Origin: Methylococcaceae bacterium
GTDB lineage: Bacteria > Pseudomonadota > Gammaproteobacteria > Methylococcales > Methylomonadaceae
Length of the DNA stretch: 15,730 nucleotides
Assembly: GCA_021647145.1 (NCBI GenBank)
Contig: JAKIVF010000085.1
Location: 1-15,730 of the forward strand
Reading direction: 5' to 3'
A model generated the notes under the pieces. The model saw only the letters and a program-made list of their open reading frames with translations. It searched no databases and was not told the DNA's origin. Position numbers and translations under genes: made by a program. The stretch's first letter is position 1. Each line of letters opens with the position of its first letter. Of the stretch, positions 8,005-15,623 are shown piece after piece.

Positions 8005-9401
8005 ACGCTGGCTTCTATTTTTTCTTTATTTGTGCTTGTGCTGTGCAGGGATGCACTAATGTCGCGAGAGCATGGACGCTCAGGAGCGACCCAGTTTCTT
8101 ACATCTATTTTTCCTGTGACTGCTGCTGAGATTAGGGCTGTTCGGCGTTCTCGATATAAATGTAGGGCTCTTTCACATTGATCTACGAGTTTATTAAATT
8201 TACAACATTCTTTTTTTATATAAACACATATATCTTCTTGCTCCACTACAGGAGGAATAAGAACAGGTAGATTTTCAAAACCTTCCTGATTGACATAAAC
8301 TAAAGTTGCCGCTGTTCCGACCAGTTCAAAATAAGATTTAGAAATTGAAACAGTTTCTCGAAGATATTCAGCTTTTATTGTATTTGGGACAAAGGCTTGT
8401 AACTGTTGATTTATTATTACATCAATTTTATTAATTGATGCTATACCAAAATTACCAACACAACTAGCAATTACAGCACCAGCCTTTAAGGTTTTTGATC
8501 CTGCTAATTTGGCAGATTTCTCATCAATATATTTTCGTGTCTCTTTAATATATACATTTTTCATATCTTCCATAATTGCCCAAGCCACACCTACAGAATC
8601 ATTTAATTCAGGCTTATTTCTTTGAGGAATAAATATTTCAGATACAAACTTTGCTCTCGTAACAATCCAATGCTCAGGCACTTCACCTAACCACTCAACT
8701 CCTGAGTCGCGCATGGGGGTGCTGGGATTTAAACCTTTGGTCACGGCATGGCTAATGACTGCCTGACGTTTTTCTTTTAGCAGTTTGATCAGCTGTTGTT
8801 GTTTTTCGATCAGGGTATCAATTTTGGCGGTTTCGTGGTCGAGGAAGTTGGCTATTTTTTGTTGTTCATTAAGACTAGGTATTGCATAGCGAAAATTTAC
8901 AAATGTATCCTGATATAGATGAACAATAGTGCTTCCAGTTTTATTAAAATCAACAAAGCCAGTAAAGATACTCGCCTGTAAAAGCCAAAAATAAAATTTA
9001 CTAGTGTAACTATCAGCTAATGGCCTAACGACAAAAACTCCACTATTTAAAGTAGCCTTTCCATTTAAATCATTAACTAAAGCAACTTTACCTATCGTTC
9101 CATCTTTAGTAATTAACAAATCACCTTCTTTTAACTGGATATAAGGGTCTTGTTCATACCGATCAAAATCACAGTGATAACAATCCTCCCATTTTATGAC
9201 AGGACCTTTAAAATCCGAACCTGTAACTAAGTAAGCCCCTTCATCAGTAAAATCATCTGACTTCAGACCATGCCAGCCAACACGGGCCTTAACATAAGAC
9301 TCAAATTTCACACGAGTTAAAGTCCATCTCAAAGGGTATTGCCCAATCCACTCAACCCCAGAATCCTTATACTCCTCATAAGCCTGATATTTAGCACTCA
9401 T
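8001..9401 (-). CDS. hsdS: Type I restriction-modification specificity subunit HsdS (466 aa)
   Basis: HsdS gives the type I complex its DNA target. The classic two-fold layout is visible: repeat KDSGVEWIGQYP (residues 12-23), first target-recognition domain (about 28-175), central conserved helix NEQQKIANFLDHETAKIDTL with its coiled-coil spacer (178-225), repeat RDSGVEWLGEVPEHW (231-245), second recognition domain (about 246-385), then the second helix ending RTALISAAVTGKIDVRNW near 430. It would recognise a bipartite site, each half read by one domain. The C-terminal tail after about residue 435 is longer and less conserved. GGGAG precedes the ATG at 9401. Its stop sits 9 bases from a palindromic element and forms ATGA with a small downstream frame. 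Confidence 0.95.
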   Translation of the reverse strand: MSAKYQAYEEYKDSGVEWIGQYPLRWTLTRVKFESYVKARVGWHGLKSDDFTDEGAYLVTGSDFKGPVIKWEDCYHCDFDRYEQDPYIQLKEGDLLITKDGTIGKVALVNDLNGKATLNSGVFVVRPLADSYTSKFYFWLLQASIFTGFVDFNKTGSTIVHLYQDTFVNFRYAIPSLNEQQKIANFLDHETAKIDTLIEKQQQLIKLLKEKRQAVISHAVTKGLNPSTPMRDSGVEWLGEVPEHWIVTRAKFVSEIFIPQRNKPELNDSVGVAWAIMEDMKNVYIKETRKYIDEKSAKLAGSKTLKAGAVIASCVGNFGIASINKIDVIINQQLQAFVPNTIKAEYLRETVSISKSYFELVGTAATLVYVNQEGFENLPVLIPPVVEQEDICVYIKKECCKFNKLVDQCERALHLYRERRTALISAAVTGKIDVRNWVAPERPCSRDISASLHSTSTNKEKIEASV

Positions 9402-9417
9402 AAAATACTCCCAACCA

Positions 9418-9516
9418 CGTCATCCCCACATGCTCTTAGTGGGGATCCATTGCTGGCATATAGATTCCTGCTAAGGCTTGTACCCACGCTTGACTGGGTA
9501 GCATGCAGGAATGACG
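9418..9516. repeat. Dispersed palindromic element, copy B (99 bp)
   Basis: CGTCATCCC at the left and GGAATGACG at the right. The left hairpin is ATCCCCAC/GTGGGGAT rather than the ATTCCCGA form of copies A and C. It shares the 20-bp block GGCATATAGATTCCTGCTAA (9455-9474) with copy C. It lies just upstream of hsdS (in hsdS orientation) and just downstream of the GIY-YIG gene. Confidence 0.85.
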
Positions 9517-9537
9517 TAGGTATGGCGTTAATTTTAA

Positions 9538-9828
9538 TTATTGTATTTCTAGCCATAAATCCAGCCATTGCGGATTGTCTTTTTCTATCAGTTTTATTTT
9601 CCAATCTCGCTTCCATTTTTTCATTTGTTTTTCACGGGTAATGGCTGATTGCATTATTTCATGATGTTCATAATAAACTAAAATATGTACATTGTATTTT
9701 TTTGTAAATCCTTCTACTTGGGTATTCTTATGCTGCCAAATACGTTGAATAAGGTTGCTTGTTACACCTATATATAAAGTTCCATTCTTTTTGCTGGCAA
9801 GTATGTAAACGTAAGGTTGTTTTTCCAT
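9538..9828 (-). CDS. Single-domain GIY-YIG nuclease (96 aa)
   Basis: A stand-alone GIY-YIG domain of about the minimum size. The first strand reads YVYILASK (residues 3-10), the second GTLYIGVTSN, followed by the catalytic-helix Arg in LIQRIWQHK, the family tail FTKKY, and the metal-binding Glu in ITREKQMKKWKRDWK. These proteins cut DNA with a single metal ion; the role of the small free-standing group is unclear. The start is placed at the ATG at 9828, 7 bases after AGGTG (9836-9840), rather than at the GTG at 9837, which is part of that ribosome site. The gene is flanked by two directly repeated palindromic elements (B and C) and splits the hsdM-hsdS pair, so it looks like a separately acquired cassette. 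Confidence 0.9.
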   Translation of the reverse strand: MEKQPYVYILASKKNGTLYIGVTSNLIQRIWQHKNTQVEGFTKKYNVHILVYYEHHEIMQSAITREKQMKKWKRDWKIKLIEKDNPQWLDLWLEIQ

Positions 9829-9835
9829 TTTATTC

Positions 9836-9840
9836 ACCTA
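9836..9840 (-). promoter_or_regulatory. Shine-Dalgarno site that fixes the GIY-YIG start
   Basis: AGGTG on the minus strand, 7 bases before ATG at 9828. The GTG of an apparent upstream start lies within it. Confidence 0.65.
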
Positions 9841-9888
9841 ATTGCATTATTATCCAGTCCTAATATATTTACATCTAAACTCAGAAGC

Positions 9889-9964
9889 CGCCATTCCCGA
9901 GGTCTTTTTATCGGGAATCCATTCTCGGCATATAGATTCCTGCTAAAAGACTACAGGAATGACG
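9889..9964. repeat. Dispersed palindromic element, copy C (76 bp)
   Basis: CGCCATTCC (one mismatch to the family end) and GGAATGACG at the ends; inner hairpin ATTCCCGA (9893-9900) with TCGGGAAT (9911-9918). The block GGCATATAGATTCCTGCTAA (9927-9946) is identical in copy B. It abuts the broken 3' end of the yhcG remnant. Confidence 0.85.
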
Positions 9965-9967
9965 ATA

Positions 9968-10622
9968 TTAAGAGCATAGTGATAATGGTGTTTTAATCCC
10001 TTTGATCAACAATTGTTCTAATTCACGTTCGCTGTGTTGTTTGCTCAGCGTTAGAAAATCAAATACATAAGGGGGCTTTTAAGGCTTGTTGGGCAAGATT
10101 AGATTGAGGAGCGGGTAAAGTCTCACTAAAGTTGTTAATCGCTTTACCTTCACGTTGCCATAAGCCGCTTTCTATTTGATGGGTTAACACGCTACGGCTC
10201 CAGCCATTATCCAGTGTGTTTCGTACGTAATACACGGCCTCTTCTACGCTTTTGCATTTGGCGATAATCTTTAAATTATGCCCCCAGGGAATCTGCCATA
10301 ATTGCGAAACAGGCTGTTGCGCAATTCCAGAAGCTGATGACCAAAACTGATACCACTTGCGGATTTGCTCTAGGTTACGTTTTGAGAAGCCTTTCATTTC
10401 TGGGAACTCTGCCATTAAGTCTTGGCTAAGTTGTTTTAAGAAGCCATCTCCCCAACTTGCTTGACTTTGTCTAAGAATAATATCTTCACCTAATTCCCAA
10501 TAGAATTCTAACAGCGTGCTATTAACCTTCACCACGGCTTTAAGCTGTGACTGCAATACCTTTTGCTTGAGATCTTTTAGCCAATGTTTGTATTCGTTAT
10601 TAAAAAATAGTTCATTGCTCAC
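9968..10622 (-). pseudogene. Decayed DUF1016/YhcG gene, frameshifted and 3'-truncated
   Basis: The 187-codon frame starts at GTG 10622, overlapping the hsdM stop (GTGA), with AGGTG 5 bases upstream. It carries the DUF1016_N domain (WLKDLKQKVLQSQLKAV, LLEFYWELGEDI, FSKRNLEQIRKWYQFW, LWQIPWGHNLKII). The frame closes at 10059 because of a fifth C in a C run (about 10069-10073); with four C it continues ...LKAPYVFDFLTLSKQHSERELEQLLIKGI, matching LKDPYVLDFLGL... of the intact paralogue. That second frame leaves the family about 20 bases before repeat C and stops at 9968, so the whole PD-(D/E)XK domain (roughly 140 residues) is gone. It is probably the ancestral hsdM-linked copy, broken by the repeat/GIY-YIG insertion. 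A short binding-only product is possible but not shown. Confidence 0.85.
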
Positions 10623-13018
10623 GAATGCACCTCGCGCAACAGCTCCATAATCTCAGCACTGACTTTATCTAAGTCGGCATCAATATCCACTAAATCACGC
10701 GGCGGTTGATATTGGTAGAAGTGGCGATTAAAGGGAATTTCGTAACCGACGATACCTATTTCTTCATCTTTAGCATCTTTCTTATTGGCATCTATCCAGG
10801 CATCAGGCACATGCGGTTGCACCTCTTTTTTAAAGTAAGCTTCGTTAATATCATTTACGCTTTGGCTAGGATCGAGGGCAACATTTTCATTATCGCGTAA
10901 ATCGCCATCGGCTTTGTATTCGATGACTTGGCCGTTTACTTCAAACAAACCATACAAGGGGTTGGCTTTATGTTCAGGATGAACGGTATGCCGTGGTGGC
11001 ATGGATGCCAAGGAGCGGCTATGTATTTTTTTGATGACCTTTTCAGCCTCTGGATTTTTCCAGCTAACTGCATTGGTAATTTGTTTTTTCTGTTTGGTAT
11101 CAAGCTTAATACCTGTTGCTTTTAGTACCGCATCATAGCCATTCATATCATCATGCTGTGCAGTGCCGATACTTTGTTGCAATTGTTTAGCTTTAAGAAG
11201 GATTTGTTTTTGAGTTACCCAGGTTTTGCTATCTAATAGGTCTTTAATCTGTTTTTCTTTTAGTTCGCTGAAGTGGTTTTTGATGTGTTTGCGTATGGCT
11301 TCTTCATGTTCGCTTAATTCGCCATATTTTTCGCAGTCTTCATCATACCCCAGGGCACCCTCTCTGATTCTTCCAGAAGAATCATTCACCTTGTCAGACC
11401 AGCTTGTTCCGTATTCAGCATACACCCATTTCATCACTGCACACATGGGTTTGGGTGCAAAGCGAAGTTCTGCTATATGTTCATCACTGAATTGGTAAGA
11501 TTCTCTAAGTGGACGTTCTATAGTAATACGGCGATAACCAAATTCATGGGTATCAAATATTTTACTGGAGAAGGTTTTTGGGGCTTCAGTTTTAGGGTTA
11601 GCTGATTGACGGCCTCGGTTACTTTTTTGTTCGGCAGGTTTATCTAATTCTCTGGTGACTGTTTCAAAATCACCAAAGCTACGGGTAATGGTGGCAATAT
11701 CAGCTTCGTCCATCACATTACGTTTGGAGCCTAATGATTTACGCATTTTACCGCACAGGTTTACACCATTAATCAATTGCACCTTGCCTTTACGTTGTTC
11801 GGCTTTCTTATTGGATAATACCCATACATAAGTGGCAATACCTGTATTGTAAAACATATCTGTTGGTAAGGCGACGATGGCTTCTAATAAGTCTGCTTCG
11901 AGAATGTAACGACGAATCTCTGATTCACCAGAACCAGCACCACCGGTAAATAATGGCGAGCCATTAAGAATAATACCGATTCTTGCACCGCCTTGTTCAG
12001 CACCACGTAGTTTACTAATCAGGTGTAACAAAAATAATAAGGAGCCGTCTGAAACTCTGGGTAAGCCAGGACCAAATCGGCCATCAAACCCTTTTAAGGT
12101 ATTTTCATCCTTAATGTCTTGTTCTATCTTTTTCCAATCAACTCCAAATGGTGGATTAGATAACATGTAATCAAATTTATCGGCGTAGAGCTGATCTTTA
12201 GACAAGGTGTTGCCAAGCTTTATATTGCTAACATCTTGCCCTTTAATCAGCATATCGGCTTTACAGATAGCGTAACTTTCTGGATTAAGCTCCTGACCAA
12301 ACGCACGCATCACAGCTTGTGGGTTTAATTCATGTACGTATTCCATACCTGAAGATAAAAAACCGCCTGTACCTGCTGTCGGGTCGTATATGGTGCGAAT
12401 AATACCTGCTTTGGTTAAGGCATCATCATCTTCCATAAAGACTAGTGAGGTTGTCAGGCGAACAATATCCCTTGGGGTAAAGTGCTCTCCAGCAGTATCG
12501 TTAGAGCTTTCAGCAAAACGCCTGATGAGTTCTTCAAACACTAAGCCCATATCATGATTAGAAATGGCTTTGGGGCTTAAGTCAGCGTTTCTAACCTTTT
12601 GTACAATTTTGTAGAGTAAATCGACATCGTTTAACTGACCAATAAATTCGGCAAAGTTAAAGTATTCAAAAATCTCTCTAGCATCTTTTGAAAAACCTTG
12701 GATATAAGATTCCAGGTTGTCTTTAATACCAGCTTCACCTAGCTTGGATAAATCCATTTTGGAGGTGTTGAAAAAAGATACACCCTTTGTTGCCCGTAAT
12801 AACATTTTTTCTTGTGCTTCTTCGGGTAAGCCCATGGCTTGTACTTTTTCATATTCCGCTAAGACAGTTTCTTTACTATCTTCTAACACCGCCTCTAGGC
12901 GACGTAATAGCGTAAACGGTAAGATTACTCGGCCATATTGGCTCTGTCTAAAGTCTCCACGTAGTAAGTCGGCTAATGACCAGATGAAGGCTGCAAGGTT
13001 GTTAGGTGTTTGAGTCAT
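10619..13018 (-). CDS. hsdM: Type I restriction-modification methyltransferase subunit HsdM (799 aa)
   Basis: The N6-adenine methyltransferase of the type I complex, using S-adenosylmethionine. An N-terminal HsdM helical domain (residues about 8-135) is followed by the catalytic domain: FTPRDI (180-185), SAM motif I DPTAGTGGF (212-220), and motif IV NPPF (288-291), the adenine-methylating signature. All key residues are intact. At 799 aa it is about 300 residues longer than the classical enzyme of around 500 aa; the extra part (from about residue 480) is Lys/Glu-rich and ends with the HsdM-like tail PFNRHFYQYQPPRDLVDIDADL. Long HsdM proteins of this kind form a known subgroup. First gene of the locus, with the yhcG remnant overlapping its stop. 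The ribosome site (GGAAAAG) is weak. TATAAA near 13058 may be part of its promoter. Confidence 0.95.
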   Translation of the reverse strand: MTQTPNNLAAFIWSLADLLRGDFRQSQYGRVILPFTLLRRLEAVLEDSKETVLAEYEKVQAMGLPEEAQEKMLLRATKGVSFFNTSKMDLSKLGEAGIKDNLESYIQGFSKDAREIFEYFNFAEFIGQLNDVDLLYKIVQKVRNADLSPKAISNHDMGLVFEELIRRFAESSNDTAGEHFTPRDIVRLTTSLVFMEDDDALTKAGIIRTIYDPTAGTGGFLSSGMEYVHELNPQAVMRAFGQELNPESYAICKADMLIKGQDVSNIKLGNTLSKDQLYADKFDYMLSNPPFGVDWKKIEQDIKDENTLKGFDGRFGPGLPRVSDGSLLFLLHLISKLRGAEQGGARIGIILNGSPLFTGGAGSGESEIRRYILEADLLEAIVALPTDMFYNTGIATYVWVLSNKKAEQRKGKVQLINGVNLCGKMRKSLGSKRNVMDEADIATITRSFGDFETVTRELDKPAEQKSNRGRQSANPKTEAPKTFSSKIFDTHEFGYRRITIERPLRESYQFSDEHIAELRFAPKPMCAVMKWVYAEYGTSWSDKVNDSSGRIREGALGYDEDCEKYGELSEHEEAIRKHIKNHFSELKEKQIKDLLDSKTWVTQKQILLKAKQLQQSIGTAQHDDMNGYDAVLKATGIKLDTKQKKQITNAVSWKNPEAEKVIKKIHSRSLASMPPRHTVHPEHKANPLYGLFEVNGQVIEYKADGDLRDNENVALDPSQSVNDINEAYFKKEVQPHVPDAWIDANKKDAKDEEIGIVGYEIPFNRHFYQYQPPRDLVDIDADLDKVSAEIMELLREVHS

Positions 13019-13134
13019 TTACTACTTTTCCAATAATACTTTTTAAAATCCATCCTTTATAGTAAACAAAAAAAGGGGCATAGTGATACTGTTTGGGACA
13101 AACTCTTATCAATTTCAAATATAAAGAAACGCTT

Positions 13135-14184
13135 ATGCATAAAGTCATAATTCTAGCATCTAGTTTTTGGAGCGTACCTGAGCCACAACAACAAATACAA
13201 CTGGAAAAAAATTATCTCAAACTGGAGAACTATCAATTAACTGAAACCTTGGAAGGAAATGAAGTTCAAGCTATTTGGTTTTGTTCTTCACCTGTTGTAC
13301 AGGATACGATTGAGGAATTTATGATCTTCAATAATAACGCTAACATTAAGTTTATCACACTGCCTCCCTGCTCACTTGAGAACTATCCATCTTGTGATGA
13401 CACGACTATTTCATTACAGGAAATAACAAACAACAGTGTTAAAGAACTTGAAGAAGAATTCTGGATATACCAGTTACCTGATGAAATTGATGCCTATCTT
13501 TCTAAACATTTTCCTGATGCATTAGAAATAATTCCACCATCAGCACTAAAAGATCTACCTATATGGTTTATGAGCAACATATCTAATGAAAGGTTAAATT
13601 ATCTTGAAGAAAACAACCTTCTTAATCCATATATTGAACAATTTCCACCTGTATTTCAAGATTATGCCAAGAACCTTTTGGCAACTTGTTTTGAACATTA
13701 TTCAATTGGAAATACTTGGGGCAGTACCAATAATTACAAACTGGATTTACTTTGTTTTGCAAAACTATTGCATGGATTTGTTTGTGTGTCTCAATGGGAC
13801 TCTAATCAGTTTGATGTTTTAGAAACTGCAAAAAGTTTAGATATTGATAATTTATATTTAGGATCACTTTTATCACCTGATATGACTACTGAAATTTATG
13901 GAAATACTTACGCAAATAATTTTGAGCCAAAATCTGATGCTTTAGACCTTATTACAACTGACAAAATAAATAACTTTACAAAAACACTTTGTAAGCATAT
14001 CGGAGAAACACATTTTTTCGCTATGCTTTGGTGGTGTATCTGGCCTGATCATTCTAGATCAGTCTATGCCAATTATGATTCATTATTTAATGAATTTAAT
14101 CTTAATGATGAAGCAACTGCAATAAAAATGGAGATTTTTCAACTATTACAAGATGGTTGGTCGGATTATATTGATATGAACTAG
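13135..14184 (+). CDS. Unknown protein (349 aa), divergent from hsdM
   Basis: I do not recognise a family. The ATG at 13135 (MHKVIILASSFW) is preferred because the longer frame needs a TTG at 13093 with no ribosome site. The N-terminal 90 residues alternate hydrophobic strands and polar turns (KVIILASSF, AIWFCSSPVV, NIKFITLPPC), like an alpha/beta Rossmann-type fold. The middle is acidic and aromatic (ELEEEFWIYQLPDEI), and the C-terminal third is helical with MLWWCIWPDHSR near residues 287-298. There is no signal peptide, clear membrane helix or nuclease motif. It is more AT-rich than the hsd genes, suggesting separate origin. It is divergently placed 116 bp from hsdM, so the two may share a control region. 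It could be an accessory defence or sensor gene, but nothing in the sequence proves it. Confidence 0.75.
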   Translation: MHKVIILASSFWSVPEPQQQIQLEKNYLKLENYQLTETLEGNEVQAIWFCSSPVVQDTIEEFMIFNNNANIKFITLPPCSLENYPSCDDTTISLQEITNNSVKELEEEFWIYQLPDEIDAYLSKHFPDALEIIPPSALKDLPIWFMSNISNERLNYLEENNLLNPYIEQFPPVFQDYAKNLLATCFEHYSIGNTWGSTNNYKLDLLCFAKLLHGFVCVSQWDSNQFDVLETAKSLDIDNLYLGSLLSPDMTTEIYGNTYANNFEPKSDALDLITTDKINNFTKTLCKHIGETHFFAMLWWCIWPDHSRSVYANYDSLFNEFNLNDEATAIKMEIFQLLQDGWSDYIDMN

Positions 14185-14386
14185 TCTTCTTAAAAACCAC
14201 CAAAAAATGAACTGCCCAATAATAAGCTGCTCATTCTCTAGTGTAGTGATAATTTCTATTTAGTTGGATAATCTTGTTTTCATAACTTTTCTATATTTTT
14301 AATTCCTTACAACCATACAAACTCATACATCCCTTATATCTCAGTGATTCTAGTGTAAGATTATCTGTAAATCAAATTCACCAAAA
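14185..14386. other. Gene-free spacer between convergent genes
   Basis: AT-rich, no gene. A 9-bp inverted pair GATAATCTT (14267-14275) / AAGATTATC (14357-14365) and a 9-bp direct pair TCTAGTGTA (14237-14245, 14349-14357) are present, about 90 and 112 bp apart. Neither forms a convincing terminator (no stable GC stem followed by T's). Confidence 0.4.
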
Positions 14387-15019
14387 TTAGTGGAGCGAAC
14401 AGTCCATTTCCGCATCCAATTCTTCCAACTTAGAAACTATTTTATTGAATGTCTCGGGGGCTTCTTGAGCTACCGTATCTAAAATCATATTATGCGTTCT
14501 TGCTAGCCGATTCATGTCCATTAGCAAGTGCTGCGCATTAATTAGCGTATCAAGAAGTCCTTTTCTAGCTCTTATAGAATCAATAAGCAATTTAGGATTG
14601 AGAACCTTCTCTTCCCCACTTTCATTAATTTTTACTGCTCGATTTCGAATCAGATAAACATCCGAATAAAGCCTCTCCATCTCAAACATAAAATCCAACG
14701 TGTCAATTCCTACGGATGCAATAGTTTCGGGACAAAGAGTTATAGGCAAAACTTTTTGGAGTTTCTTTTTTGCTGTTTTTGCTGAGGTTCTTGGGCTGCG
14801 TCTTTGGGCTAGCTTCAGAATTTCAGCCTCAGTCTGCTTTACGACTTTTTTTGGTGGATTTTTCAGGCATTCATTAACCCATCTGTAAAAGGTCGTTTTT
14901 GAAACTTGAGAAGTGGATTTCTGTAGCGTTGGCAGCCCCGACCTTCCTTGAGAATTATCATACAAACATTTGATAATTTGCTTTATCACCTGGGCTTTCA
15001 GAGCTTTATCTAGTGACAT
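14387..15019 (-). CDS. HTH DNA-binding protein, possible phage terminase small subunit (210 aa)
   Basis: An N-terminal helix-turn-helix is suggested by SQVSKTTFYRWVNECL (residues about 37-52), with GLPTLQKS before it. A basic linker (KLAQRRSPRTSAKTAKKK, about 68-85) follows. The C-terminal half is long helices: an oligomerisation-like stretch LLIDSIRARKGLLDTLINAQ and a tail RTHNMILDTVAQEAPETFNKIV. HTH, basic linker and helical C-terminus is the plan of phage terminase small subunits, which bind packaging DNA; I infer this from shape, not from a diagnostic motif. No large terminase is in view downstream. The ATG at 15019 has no clear ribosome site. It follows a ParB-like fragment by 101 bp on the same strand, fitting a phage- or plasmid-derived segment. 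A plain transcriptional regulator is the main alternative. Confidence 0.6.
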   Translation of the reverse strand: MSLDKALKAQVIKQIIKCLYDNSQGRSGLPTLQKSTSQVSKTTFYRWVNECLKNPPKKVVKQTEAEILKLAQRRSPRTSAKTAKKKLQKVLPITLCPETIASVGIDTLDFMFEMERLYSDVYLIRNRAVKINESGEEKVLNPKLLIDSIRARKGLLDTLINAQHLLMDMNRLARTHNMILDTVAQEAPETFNKIVSKLEELDAEMDCSLH

Positions 15020-15120
15020 ATTTTTGAACTATTCTGATACTAAATTTTTTAATTTGTTTCATTATTTTTTACCGTCCCATTTAATATTTTGCAAATCATT
15101 TTTTATGATTATTTTTGATT

Positions 15121-15300
15121 TTAATTTTGCCAATCATGTGAAGCCAATAATTCATCATCTTTAAATACGGTTACAGCAGGGAATTTTGCACCCCCCATTA
15201 TTAATTCTGAATATCTCGCTACAGTCCGTTCATTGAATAGTCCAGCACGTTGTTGAAGTTCTGGGTCACGTTTAATAGTTGATATTTTAATTGTCGCCAT
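15121..15300 (-). CDS. Truncated ParB/Srx-like N-terminal domain (59 aa)
   Basis: The ATG at 15300 has AGGA about 9 bases upstream. The protein begins MATIKISTIKRDPELQQRAG and continues with ERTVARYSELIMGGAKFPAVTVFKDDELLASHDW. This closely follows the start of ParB-like N-terminal domains found on phages and plasmids, where a segment of the type FPPVTVFxDGxxYWLADGFHR leads into the GxxR/HR nucleotide-binding motif. Here the sequence departs just at that point and stops, so the CTP-binding/nuclease motif and all that normally follows (another 100-200 residues) are missing. It is either a truncated remnant or a mini-protein keeping only the first strands. It lies upstream of the HTH gene at 14387-15019 on the same strand and downstream of the phased repeats at 15419-15553. 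Confidence 0.65.
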   Translation of the reverse strand: MATIKISTIKRDPELQQRAGLFNERTVARYSELIMGGAKFPAVTVFKDDELLASHDWQN

Positions 15301-15418
15301 TTTCTATTTTCCTGATAATTTAATATTGATTTCTGGATTTGGACGATTTTTTATTTTCCATCTATACCTTCTTCCTTCTTTAAACATAATGATGAATGTA
15401 CATGATAGATATATAAAG

Positions 15419-15553
15419 CTGTCCTCATAGCGACAACAGAATGAGCAAAAAACACCCTGACTTGTCCTTATAGCGACAACGTGACAACAATTTACCTTGG
15501 TTAAAACGCTGACTTGTCCTCATAGCGACAACGCTTGTCCTTATAGTGACAAG
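15419..15553. repeat. Four helically phased near-palindromic sites (iteron- or operator-like)
   Basis: Core TTGTCCTYATAGYGACAA, with outer TTGTC/GACAA complementary. Copies: 15419-15437 (first T replaced by C), 15461-15480, 15513-15532 and 15534-15553, all in the same direction; an extra half site GTGACAAC follows copy 2 (15481-15488), and CTGA precedes copies 2 and 3. The GTCCT starts are 43, 52 and 21 bp apart, close to 4, 5 and 2 turns of B-DNA, so bound proteins would lie on about one face. This fits cooperative binding by a replication initiator or repressor of the neighbouring phage/plasmid-like genes. No replication gene is visible within the window. Confidence 0.75.
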
Positions 15554-15623
15554 TCTTTTTAATTTCATCCTGCTTTTTCCATTTCTTTTTTTGCTTCTTT
15601 TTTACTAAAGTTTCGGAGTTCAT
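15501..15623 (-). CDS. Possible 40-aa lysine-rich peptide overlapping the repeats
   Basis: ATG at 15623 follows GAGGG (15628-15632) by 4 bases. The product begins MNSETLVKKKQKKKWKKQDE and its end is read from two of the phased repeats (CHYKDK, RCRYEDK), stopping at 15501. A 10-bp palindrome GTTGCGCAAC lies just upstream (15640-15649). It may be a real leader or basic peptide, the eroded start of a replication protein, or chance. Nothing else is visible from 15624 to the window end. Confidence 0.25.
   Translation of the reverse strand: MNSETLVKKKQKKKWKKQDEIKKTCHYKDKRCRYEDKSAF

Noticed and set aside
9398..9641. Overlapping frames on both strands around repeat B
   Set aside because: They are shadows of the hsdS start, the repeat and the GIY-YIG gene, with no ribosome sites or protein-like composition.
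5968..9964. CRISPR array made of the palindromic repeats
   Set aside because: Copies are far apart, vary in length, have hairpin structure with inverted ends, and are separated by genes rather than spacers.
13093..13134. 14-codon N-terminal extension of the 349-aa gene
   Set aside because: It needs a TTG start without a ribosome site; the ATG at 13135 begins a natural hydrophobic strand.
15304..15387. 27-codon frame MFKEGRRYRWK... just before the ParB-like gene
   Set aside because: No ribosome site and no recognisable family; it ends 3 bases before the next ATG, so it might be a leader, but the support is too weak to list.
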